The notes under the pieces were generated by a model, which worked only from the letters and a program-made list of their open reading frames with translations, was not told where the DNA came from and did no database searches. Below are positions 38,094 through 45,426 of a stretch of 64,000 nucleotides of DNA, piece by piece. Each line of letters opens with the position of its first letter. Position 1 is the first letter of the stretch. The translations under genes were made by a program, and so were the position numbers. This stretch comes from Pelomonas sp. Root405 (GTDB lineage: Bacteria; Pseudomonadota; Gammaproteobacteria; Burkholderiales; Burkholderiaceae_C), in NCBI RefSeq assembly GCF_001425165.1, contig NZ_LMDU01000001.1:528075-592074 (forward strand), in the 5' to 3' direction.

Positions 38094-38384
38094 ATGCGCG
38101 TTCTCTTCCGGCCTGAGGCGCGGATCGAGCTGCTTGACGCTCAGCACTGGTACGAGGCCCGCGCGTTGGGCTTGGGGCTGGAGTTTGCCCGCGCCTTCGA
38201 GGCGGCGCTGCAATCCGCCTGTCGACATCCGGCCGGCTTTGCCGAAGTGGAGCCAGGCTGCCGTCGCGTCGTGTTGAGGCGCTTCCCGTATTCGCTCTAC
38301 TACCGCATGACCGGCGAAGAATTGCTCGTTACGGCGGTCTTCCACCACCGGCGCCCGCCGTCTGCACGGCAAGGGCGCGGCTGA
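38094..38384 (+). CDS. RelE/ParE-family toxin
   Basis: A 96-residue basic protein with the RelE/ParE fold signature: VLFRPEARIELLDAQHWYEARALGLGLEF, then PAGFAEVEPGCRRVVLRRFPYSLYYRM and VTAVFHHRRPP. The three-base spacing after the antitoxin gene is typical of type II modules. It probably poisons gyrase (ParE-like) or cleaves mRNA (RelE-like); the sequence alone does not decide. The pair interrupts the region between the two amidoligase operons. Its stop is 12 bases before the hydrolase gene. Confidence 0.87.
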   Translation: MRVLFRPEARIELLDAQHWYEARALGLGLEFARAFEAALQSACRHPAGFAEVEPGCRRVVLRRFPYSLYYRMTGEELLVTAVFHHRRPPSARQGRG

Positions 38385-38396
38385 CCACCCCCATCC

Positions 38397-39281
38397 ATGC
38401 GCATCGAAATCCAACCCGGCATCCGACTCTTCGTCGACATCGAAGGCCTCGGCCATGAGCCCGACGGCCCGCAGCTGCGCGAGAAGCCCACCCTGGTCCT
38501 GGTCCATGGCGGCCCGGGCTTTGACCACACCGCCTTCCGGCCCTTCTTCAGCCGGTTCGCCGACATCTGTCAGGTCGTCTACTTCGACCTGCGCGGCCAT
38601 GGCCGCAGCGACCCACGGCCGGCCGAGGAATGGGTGCTGGATGTGTTTGCGGACGACATCGTGCGGCTGTGTGATTCGCTGGGGGTGGTCAAGCCCATCG
38701 TGCTCGGCCAGAGCTTTGGCGGCTTCGTCGCACAGCGCTATCTGGCGCGACATCCTGAACATCCGGGCAAGGTCGTGCTGTCCAGCACCTCCCACCACTT
38801 CGGCCTGGCGCGCAAGATCGAGCGCTTCGGCGCCCTTGGCGGGCCTGATGCTGCGGCCGCCACGCGCGAGTTCTGGGAGAACCCCGGCCCGGCGAGCTGG
38901 GCGGTGTACGAGAAGCACTGCCGCCACCTCTACAACACTCAGCCCAGGAATCCCGATGCCGGCGGCTGGATGATGTTCAAGCCCGAGATTCTGTTCGCCC
39001 ACACCCGCACCGAGCTGCGCGACATGGACCTGCGCCCGGGCCTGTCGCAGGTGCAATGCCCGGTGCTGGTCATGGCGGGCGAGGCCGACCCGGTCACGCC
39101 GCCCGAGGACGCCGAAGAAATCGTCGCGGCGCTGCCGGCGCAATGGGTGCAGTTCGAGCGCTTTGCCGGCGTGGGCCACGGCGCCTGGCGCGATGACCCG
39201 GTGGCGGCGGAGCGCGTGTTGCGCGCCTTCCTGTCGAACCGCGCGCAGTCCAGCGGCAGCGTCGTGCCCGACGCCCTCTAG
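38397..39281 (+). CDS. alpha/beta hydrolase (proline iminopeptidase-like)
   Basis: A 294-residue soluble hydrolase. The oxyanion motif LVHGGPGFDHTAF, the segment YFDLRGHGRSDPR, the nucleophile elbow VLGQSFGGFVAQ (Ser), the acid in MAGEADPVTPPE and the His in GVGHGAWRDDP form a normal catalytic triad. The HGGPG and GQSFGG forms are those of proline iminopeptidases and related esterases. It is embedded between the two amidoligase operons on the same strand; if it is a peptidase, it could act on their products, but gene order alone does not prove this. Confidence 0.87.
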   Translation: MRIEIQPGIRLFVDIEGLGHEPDGPQLREKPTLVLVHGGPGFDHTAFRPFFSRFADICQVVYFDLRGHGRSDPRPAEEWVLDVFADDIVRLCDSLGVVKPIVLGQSFGGFVAQRYLARHPEHPGKVVLSSTSHHFGLARKIERFGALGGPDAAAATREFWENPGPASWAVYEKHCRHLYNTQPRNPDAGGWMMFKPEILFAHTRTELRDMDLRPGLSQVQCPVLVMAGEADPVTPPEDAEEIVAALPAQWVQFERFAGVGHGAWRDDPVAAERVLRAFLSNRAQSSGSVVPDAL

Positions 39282-39409
39282 GGTCGAGGACGCACGCGGC
39301 GCGAAATACGGGCGTTTGCCCGGGTCGGCCCCCAGGGCTGCGGCGCGGACATTGCTTGACAATGCCTCTCCGCCCAATGCGCCGCATGCCCGCCCCCGAC
39401 CGACCCGCG

Positions 39410-42055
39410 ATGTCTGAGCTGACACCCAGCCAGTGGAGCCTGCTCCCCGATGAGCCCGACGAACCGTCCGCCCCCGACCCGCTGGTCCAGGCTGCGTCGG
39501 CCGCGCTGCGCAGCCGCGACGGGCACTTCTACGAGCTGACCGGCCAGGTCAACCGCCCCGGCGAGCCCCAGGCCGGCCTGGCCGAGCGCTGGCGGCGCTT
39601 CTTCGCGGCGGGCGGCTCGGCCGGCTGGCAGGAGCTGTCGGCCAAGGCGCTGCGCGTGCAGCGCCGCGTGCTGGAGGACGGCGCCAGCTACAACGTGCAC
39701 AGCGACGCCCCGCCGCTGCCGGGCCAGGACGAGCGCGACGGCACGCCGTTGGCGCGCCATTGGCCGCTCGAACTGCTGCCCATGCTGATCGAGCCCGACG
39801 AATGGCGCGACATCGAGGCCGGCATCGTGCAGCGTGCGCGCCTGCTCGACGCCGTCATGACCGACACCTACGGCGAGCGCCGCCTGCTGCAGAAGGGCCT
39901 GCTGCCGGCGTCGCTGGTGCTGGCCCATCCGCAGTACCTGCGCGCCATGCATGGCAGCCAGCCGCGCGGCGGCCACCTGCAGGTGCTGGCCTTCGACCTG
40001 ACGCGCTGTTCCGACGGCAAATGGTGGGTGGTCGGGCAGCGCACCCAGGCCGCCTCGGGCCTGGGCTATGTGCTGGAAAACCGCCTCATCATTGCCCAGC
40101 AGTTCCCCGAGGCTTTTCGGCAGATGGCCGTACAGCGCCTGGCCGCCAGCTACCGTGACTTCATCCAGGCGCTGACCAGGCTGTCGCCCGCTGGCGAGCG
40201 CAGCCGCGTTGCGCTGCTGACGCCGGGGCCGCGCAACGAAACCTATTTCGAGCAGGCCTTCCTGGCCCGCTACCTCGGCATCACCCTGGTCGAGGGCGCC
40301 GACCTGACCGTGCGGGCCGACAAGGTCTACCTCAAGACGCTGGCTGGCCTGGAGCGCGTGCATGTGCTGCTGCGGCGCGTCGACGACACCTGGCTCGACC
40401 CGCTGGAGCTGCGTCCCGATTCCATCCTCGGCGTGCCGGGCCTGCTGCAAGCCGTGCGCGCTGGCGAGGTCGTGCTGGCCAATGCGCCCGGCTCGGGCTG
40501 GCTGGAAAGCCCGGGCCTGACGGCCTTCTGGCCCGGTGTGGCCGAGGAACTGCTGGGTGAAGACCTGCTGCTGCCCGCCATCCAGAGCTGGTGGTGCGGC
40601 GAGGACAGCGCCTGGCGCCGGTTGCGGCCGCGGCTGGCGGAGTTCATCGTCGTGCCGACCTTTTCGGCCAGCAGCACGACGAGTCACTTCGCGCCCATCG
40701 TGGCCGCCGAGCTGACGGCCGAGGCGCTGCGCGCCCTGGCCGAGCGCATCGATGCCGACCCCACCGCCTACACGCTGCAGGCGCGCGTCAAGCCGACGAA
40801 GTTGCCGGTCTGGACGCGCGGCGCGCTGGAGCCGCGCGTGGCCGTGCTGCGCGTGTTTGCCATGACGGATGGCAAGGCCGGCTGGAAGGTGCTGCCCGGC
40901 GGCCTGGCCCGCGTGGCGCCCAAGCGCGACCCGCTGGCCGATGCCTGGCTGTCCATCCAGCGCGGCTCGCTCAGTGCCGACACCTGGGTCATGACCGATG
41001 GCGAGGTCGACAAGACGACGCTGCTGTCCCAGCCGCTGCAGCCGGCCGACCTGCGCGACGTGCACTGGACAGTGACCAGCCGCGCCGCCGAGAACCTCTT
41101 CTGGCTGGGCCGCTACACCGAGCGCGCCGAGAACAGCGCGCGACTGGCGCGCCATGTCATCGAGGCCAGCGTGATGGTGCAGCGCGGCGCCATGCCGCCG
41201 CCCATGCTGCCGTTGCTGGACGAACTGGCGCGCCGCCATGGTCTGGTCGGCGCCGAGGCGCCCGCGGCCGAGGACGATCCGCGCGGCTTCGAGCGCGCGT
41301 TGCTGGCGGCGCTGTTGCCCAGCTCGGGCGCGCACAGCGTCGGCTGGAACCTGCGCGCGCTGCAGGGCTGCGCCCAGGCGCTGCGCGAGCGCCTGTCGCC
41401 CGAGGCCTGGAAGCTCATCCACGAGACGGCGGCGCAGTTCGAGCAGCATTTGCGCGCCGTGCTAGACCGCCCGGGTCCGTCGGCGTCGATGAGCGACGTG
41501 CTCAACGTGCTGGCCCGCGCGGACACGCACCTGGCCGCCATCACCGGCGCCCAGACCGACCGCATGACGCGCGATGACGGCTGGCGGCTGCTGTCCATCG
41601 GCCGCCAGATCGAGCGCCTGTCCTTCCATGCCGAGGTGCTGGCAGAGACCTTCGAGCACGACCTGGCACTGACCGAGGACGGCTTTGCGCTGCTGCTCGG
41701 CGTGTTCGACTCCACCATCACCTACCGCGCCCAGTTCCAGGCACGCCGCGAGGCACCGCCGCTGCTGCACCTGCTGGTGCACGACACCGACAACCCGCGC
41801 TCGCTGGCCTGGGTGGCGCGCACGCTGCGCGACCGCTTCGCCAAGCTGGCACGCCACGACCCGGGCTGGGCGGCCGACATTGCCGCCGACTTGCCCGTGC
41901 CCGAGGCCTGGTCGCTGGCCGAACTGGCCGCGCCCGGCCCGGCCCTGGTCGAGCACCTGCAGCGCGCTGCCGCCCAGGCCGGCGAGCTGTCCAGCCTTAT
42001 CAGCCAGCGCTACTTCGCCCACGTGCTGGGCGCCGAACAGAGGGTGTGGCTGTGA
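39410..42055 (+). CDS. circularly permuted ATP-grasp and alpha-E fusion protein
   Basis: From this start 881 residues: an ATP-grasp half (about 1-520) fused to an alpha-E half (about 525-881). The ligase part has LIEPDEWRDIEAGIVQRARLLD, LVLAHPQYLRAMHG, LTPGPRNETYFEQAFLARYLG and VLLRRVDDTWLDPLEL. The alpha-E part begins SRAAENLFWLGRYTERAENSARL. In the first operon these are separate genes, so this fusion supports their physical interaction. The start is uncertain: TTG at 39356 and ATGs at 39362, 39386 and 39410 are all in frame, and none has a clear ribosome site. It overlaps the following gene by 10 bases. Confidence 0.88.
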   Translation: MSELTPSQWSLLPDEPDEPSAPDPLVQAASAALRSRDGHFYELTGQVNRPGEPQAGLAERWRRFFAAGGSAGWQELSAKALRVQRRVLEDGASYNVHSDAPPLPGQDERDGTPLARHWPLELLPMLIEPDEWRDIEAGIVQRARLLDAVMTDTYGERRLLQKGLLPASLVLAHPQYLRAMHGSQPRGGHLQVLAFDLTRCSDGKWWVVGQRTQAASGLGYVLENRLIIAQQFPEAFRQMAVQRLAASYRDFIQALTRLSPAGERSRVALLTPGPRNETYFEQAFLARYLGITLVEGADLTVRADKVYLKTLAGLERVHVLLRRVDDTWLDPLELRPDSILGVPGLLQAVRAGEVVLANAPGSGWLESPGLTAFWPGVAEELLGEDLLLPAIQSWWCGEDSAWRRLRPRLAEFIVVPTFSASSTTSHFAPIVAAELTAEALRALAERIDADPTAYTLQARVKPTKLPVWTRGALEPRVAVLRVFAMTDGKAGWKVLPGGLARVAPKRDPLADAWLSIQRGSLSADTWVMTDGEVDKTTLLSQPLQPADLRDVHWTVTSRAAENLFWLGRYTERAENSARLARHVIEASVMVQRGAMPPPMLPLLDELARRHGLVGAEAPAAEDDPRGFERALLAALLPSSGAHSVGWNLRALQGCAQALRERLSPEAWKLIHETAAQFEQHLRAVLDRPGPSASMSDVLNVLARADTHLAAITGAQTDRMTRDDGWRLLSIGRQIERLSFHAEVLAETFEHDLALTEDGFALLLGVFDSTITYRAQFQARREAPPLLHLLVHDTDNPRSLAWVARTLRDRFAKLARHDPGWAADIAADLPVPEAWSLAELAAPGPALVEHLQRAAAQAGELSSLISQRYFAHVLGAEQRVWL

Positions 42056-43020
42056 GCCCAGCGCAAAACGTGCAGGGCGTGCAGGGTGTGCGATTGGCCG
42101 TGCACCACGTCACCGAATACACCTACGAAGCTTCGGTGGAATGGGCCCACCATGCCGCCTGCCTGGCGCCTCAGGGCACGCCCTGGCAGACGATCAGCGG
42201 CTGGCGGCTCAACATCACCCCGCTGCCCGACGGCTGGGGCACGGGCTGGAACGACGTCGGGCTGGAACTGGACGCGGCCGAACTGGCCGGCCACCTGCGC
42301 CGCGACCCCTGGGGCAACGGCCACCTGAGCTTCGGCCATGCGCGCGTGCATGAACGCCTGGTCGTCGACAGCAGCTTTGAAGCCGCGCTCAAGCCCCGGC
42401 CCCTGCCCGAGCCGACGCGCGGCCCGGCCTGGGAGGCGGTGGCCGCCAGCCTGCGCTACCGTGCCGGCCGGACCCTGCAGGCCGCGGACGAATTCGCGCT
42501 GGCGTCCACCTATGCCGCGCCCGATGCCACGCTGGCGGCCTATGCGCGCCGCGCCTTCTCGCCCGGCCGCACGCTGGCGGCGGGCGGCCTGTCGCTGATG
42601 CACCAGATCCACGCCGACCTGCGCTATTTGCCGCAGAGCACGACGGTGGCCACCCGCGCCGCCGACGCACTGGCCCAGCGCAGTGGCGTCTGCCAGGATT
42701 TCGCCCATGTCTTCATCGCCGCCTGCAGGGCGCTCGGCCTGGCGGCGCGCTATGTGTCGGGCTATCTGCTGACCCGCCCGCTGCCCGGCCAGCCGAAGCT
42801 CGTCGGCGCCGATGCCTCGCATGCCTGGGTGGAGCTGTGGTGCCCCGAGCAGGGCTGGCTGGCGCTGGACCCGACCAATGCGGTGCCCGCCGGCCTGGAC
42901 CATGTCACGCTGGCCTGGGGCCGCGACTACGCCGACGTGGCGCCGCTGCGCGGCGTGCTGCGCGGCGGCGGCGTGGCCACGCTGCGCGTGGGCGTCAGCG
43001 TGGAGCCCGTCGGCGCCTGA
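42046..43020 (+). CDS. transglutaminase-like cysteine peptidase/ligase
   Basis: A 324-residue protein with the bacterial transglutaminase N-terminal beta-rich domain (VHHVTEYTYEASVEWAHHAA) and the catalytic core: Cys in RSGVCQDFAHVFIAACRALG, His in GADASHAWVELWCPEQGW and Asp in LALDPTNA. It starts with GTG inside the previous gene; a second GTG at 42052 would give a GTGA overlap. It completes the second amidoligase operon but lacks the DUF2126 ligase found in the first. Its probable role is cleaving or re-forming amide bonds in the same products. Confidence 0.9.
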   Translation: MAVSPAQNVQGVQGVRLAVHHVTEYTYEASVEWAHHAACLAPQGTPWQTISGWRLNITPLPDGWGTGWNDVGLELDAAELAGHLRRDPWGNGHLSFGHARVHERLVVDSSFEAALKPRPLPEPTRGPAWEAVAASLRYRAGRTLQAADEFALASTYAAPDATLAAYARRAFSPGRTLAAGGLSLMHQIHADLRYLPQSTTVATRAADALAQRSGVCQDFAHVFIAACRALGLAARYVSGYLLTRPLPGQPKLVGADASHAWVELWCPEQGWLALDPTNAVPAGLDHVTLAWGRDYADVAPLRGVLRGGGVATLRVGVSVEPVGA

Positions 43021-43025
43021 TCCGG

Positions 43026-43616
43026 TCAGGCCCGCAGCAGCGGCAGCACCGACACCACCATCAGCGCCGCGGCGCCCCAGTTGAAGGCCTGCAGTGCGCG
43101 CGGCCGGTGCAGCCAGCGGCGCATCTGTTCGCCCAGTAGCGCCCACGAGCCGCAGCAGGGCAGGTTGACGAGCACGAAGACGGCGGCCAGCGCGGCAATG
43201 CCGAGTTCGCCGTAGGCCGTCACGGCGGTCAGCGACATCGCCCAGGCTTTGGGGTTGACGGCCTGGAACAGGGCGGCGGCGCCGAAGCCCATGGGCCGGC
43301 CCTGGCCGCTGGGGTCACCGGCCGTGGGCGGCGCCGCGGTCGCCACCTTGTAGGCCAGGTAGAGCAGATAGGCCAGGCTGGCCCACTTCAGCACGTCATG
43401 CAGGCCGGGGTAGCGCGTGAACACCTCGCCCAGGCCCAGGCCGACCAGCACCAGCATGACGGCGAAGCCGAAGCTGATGCCCAGCAGGTGCGGCAGGCTG
43501 CGCCGCCAGCCGAAGTTGGTACCCGAGGCCAGCAGCATCAGGTTGTTGGGGCCGGGCGTGATCGAGGTGACGAAGGCGAAGCCGACCAGGGCATGCAGGG
43601 TGGCGGGGGTTTCCAT
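43026..43616 (-). CDS. LysE-family amino-acid exporter
   Basis: A 196-residue inner-membrane protein with about six membrane segments. The LysE/RhtB signature VTSITPGPNNLMLLASGTNFGWRRSLPHLLG is at the start and QAVNPKAWAMSLTAVTAY is in the middle. It should export an amino acid or related metabolite. The Lrp-type regulator diverges 84 bases away and is likely to control it, as LysE-type exporters often pair with such regulators. The internal ATG giving METPATLHAL was chosen, since the preceding residues are not hydrophobic or conserved. Confidence 0.92.
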   Translation of the reverse strand: METPATLHALVGFAFVTSITPGPNNLMLLASGTNFGWRRSLPHLLGISFGFAVMLVLVGLGLGEVFTRYPGLHDVLKWASLAYLLYLAYKVATAAPPTAGDPSGQGRPMGFGAAALFQAVNPKAWAMSLTAVTAYGELGIAALAAVFVLVNLPCCGSWALLGEQMRRWLHRPRALQAFNWGAAALMVVSVLPLLRA

Positions 43617-43700
43617 GGCGTGCAACTTTAGGCAGGCTGGCATCGAATGGGCTTGCGTTTTGCGGTGGTGTTGCGGTCAGGCGTGCAATCATCGGCGGCC

Positions 43701-44144
43701 ATGGATGCCATCGACGACAAGATATTGCGTGAACTGGTCCGGGACGGCCGCCTGACCAATGCCGAACTGGCCCAGCGCATCGCGCTCAGCCCTTCGGCCT
43801 GCCTGCGTCGCGTGCAGGAGCTGGAGCGGCTCGGCGTCATCAAGGGCTACCGGGCGGTGCTGGACCCGCTTCGGCTCGGCCAGGGCTTTGTCGCCTACGT
43901 GGCCATCGGCCTGTCGCGCCACACGCTGGACGAGCAGCTGAGCTTCGAGCAGGCGATGAGGGACTGCCCGGTCGTGCGCGAATGCCACAACGTGACCGGG
44001 GCGTTTGAATACCTGCTGCGCGTCGAGGTGGCCGACCTGCCGGCCTACAAGCGCTTCCATGCCGACGTGCTGGGCGGCCTGCCGCAGGTCAGCATGATCA
44101 CGAGCTACATCGTGATGGACTCGCCGAAGGATGAGCGAGGCTAG
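43701..44144 (+). CDS. Lrp/AsnC-family transcriptional regulator
   Basis: A 147-residue regulator with an N-terminal helix-turn-helix (DDKILRELVRDGRLTNAELAQRIALSPSACLRRVQELERLGVI) and a C-terminal RAM ligand-binding domain (residues about 65-147, with VRECHNVTGAFEYLLRVEV). It probably senses an amino acid and controls the divergent LysE exporter. The 84-base gap contains three spaced TTGCG repeats near 43653-43678 that could be part of its operator, but no clear palindrome is seen. The ATG at 43701 matches the usual Lrp start. Confidence 0.92.
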   Translation: MDAIDDKILRELVRDGRLTNAELAQRIALSPSACLRRVQELERLGVIKGYRAVLDPLRLGQGFVAYVAIGLSRHTLDEQLSFEQAMRDCPVVRECHNVTGAFEYLLRVEVADLPAYKRFHADVLGGLPQVSMITSYIVMDSPKDERG

Positions 44145-44321
44145 GGGTCTTCCGGGTGCGAACGGCGACGCGTGAACTGCTTCACATGAGGTCGTGAAGT
44201 CGACGTCCGGCGATTGCTGCCCGTCAAACCTCAAGCCCCGGGATTCGGCATCCTGGGCTTGTGTGCACGTGCCGAAACGCCGCTTCGACGTGACGCCAGC
44301 AAGTCGAAGAAGGGACGGACC

Positions 44322-45368
44322 ATGCTTTCACTCGGCGTTCGAGCGCAACTCGTCGGCTTGGCCGTCGTTTGCGCCATTCCCGGCGTCCTTGGCCTCGGGC
44401 TGTTCGCTGTGAACACCTGGAACGGCGCCATCGACACCGCCCACGTGCGCTCCCAGGCCGTGGCAACGCGGGTGGCCTCGTCCCTCGACCGAGGATTCAA
44501 CGAATACAGCTACCTGCTGGGTCAATTGGCCAATCGGCCCGCCGTCCGGGCGTTGAATGCCAGCGCGTGCGACCCCCTGATCAGGGAGTACCCACCGCTG
44601 CATCCCGAATTGACGGCGATCACGCTGCGCGACCTCGATTCGAACCTGATCTGCACATCACTTGCCAACGCCACCAAGACGCTGGGCCCGAAGGAAGCAG
44701 GCCTGGCGGCAGACGGCGCGCGGTCAGGCGCATTCAAGGTGGTTGCGGTTGCGCGGGGTGAAGTCAGCGGGCGCACGGTGGCCAGAATGGTCCAGCCGGT
44801 GAAGAACGCTCAGGGCGTGATCGCCGCGCAACTGCTTGCCCCTCTGGATCTGCGGATCTACGGTGATCGGATCCTCAGCGACCTCCCCGAAAGCATTGTG
44901 GTCAGCGTCTTCGACACGGAGGGAACCATCCTCATGCGGTCACGCTCGGCCAGAGCCTGGGATGGCAGGCCGGTTCCAGCAGCATTGTGGAAAGTGCAAG
45001 ACCGTAGGGAGGGCCGCGTCCGCGCGGAGGATGTCGAGGGTGTTCCCCGCATCGGCGCCTATGTCACGGTACCCGCCTCGCACTGGATCGTCGCGGCCAG
45101 CATGTCGGAAGCCGAGGCATTGGGGCCGCATCGCGTCGCCACCATGCTCGCGGCATCGGCCGCGCTGTTGTGCTTCTTCGTCGCCGTGCTGGCGGCATGG
45201 TTCATCGGGCGCAACGTCTCGGTTTCCATCGAGCGTCTCATCGAGGTCACGGGGCGAGTCATGTCGGGCGGCACGTCGGCTCGTGCAGCCGAAGGAGGCC
45301 CGCGTGAGATCAGGAAGCTGATCCGTTGCCTGAATGGCGTGTTTGACCGCATCGACGCGCGCAAGTAG
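44322..45368 (+). CDS. double-Cache sensor with HAMP but no output domain
   Basis: A 348-residue membrane protein. A membrane segment at about 8-28, a periplasmic double-Cache sensor (to about 275, with FSVFDTEGTILMRSR-like and VPASHWIVAASMSEAEAL), a second segment at about 283-305 and a HAMP unit (about 306-348) are visible. The protein then ends at REIRKLIRCLNGVFDRIDARK, where kinases and cyclases continue. It could be a truncated sensor or signal to a partner through HAMP. The EAL protein follows within 8 bases if its interrupted ATG is counted. The region is less GC-rich in codon use than its neighbours. AAGGGA precedes the ATG. Confidence 0.78.
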   Translation: MLSLGVRAQLVGLAVVCAIPGVLGLGLFAVNTWNGAIDTAHVRSQAVATRVASSLDRGFNEYSYLLGQLANRPAVRALNASACDPLIREYPPLHPELTAITLRDLDSNLICTSLANATKTLGPKEAGLAADGARSGAFKVVAVARGEVSGRTVARMVQPVKNAQGVIAAQLLAPLDLRIYGDRILSDLPESIVVSVFDTEGTILMRSRSARAWDGRPVPAALWKVQDRREGRVRAEDVEGVPRIGAYVTVPASHWIVAASMSEAEALGPHRVATMLAASAALLCFFVAVLAAWFIGRNVSVSIERLIEVTGRVMSGGTSARAAEGGPREIRKLIRCLNGVFDRIDARK

Positions 45369-45375
45369 CGGCCGC

Positions 45376-45426
45376 ATGCAACACCCCCGCCTGCGTGACG
45401 GCGCATTCAATTAGGCCGTTGTCCCG
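45376..45426 (+). pseudogene. interrupted N-terminal segment of the CSS-EAL gene
   Basis: In the same frame as the EAL gene, an ATG at 45376 (7 bases after the sensor stop) reads MQHPRLRDGAFN, then an amber codon (TAG, 45412-45414), then AVVPV and on into the first membrane helix. CSS-EAL proteins normally begin with a short positively charged segment like this one. So an in-frame stop appears to have cut off the native start, most simply by a CAG-to-TAG change. Translation would have to restart at GTG 45427 or read through the stop. Confidence 0.5.
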
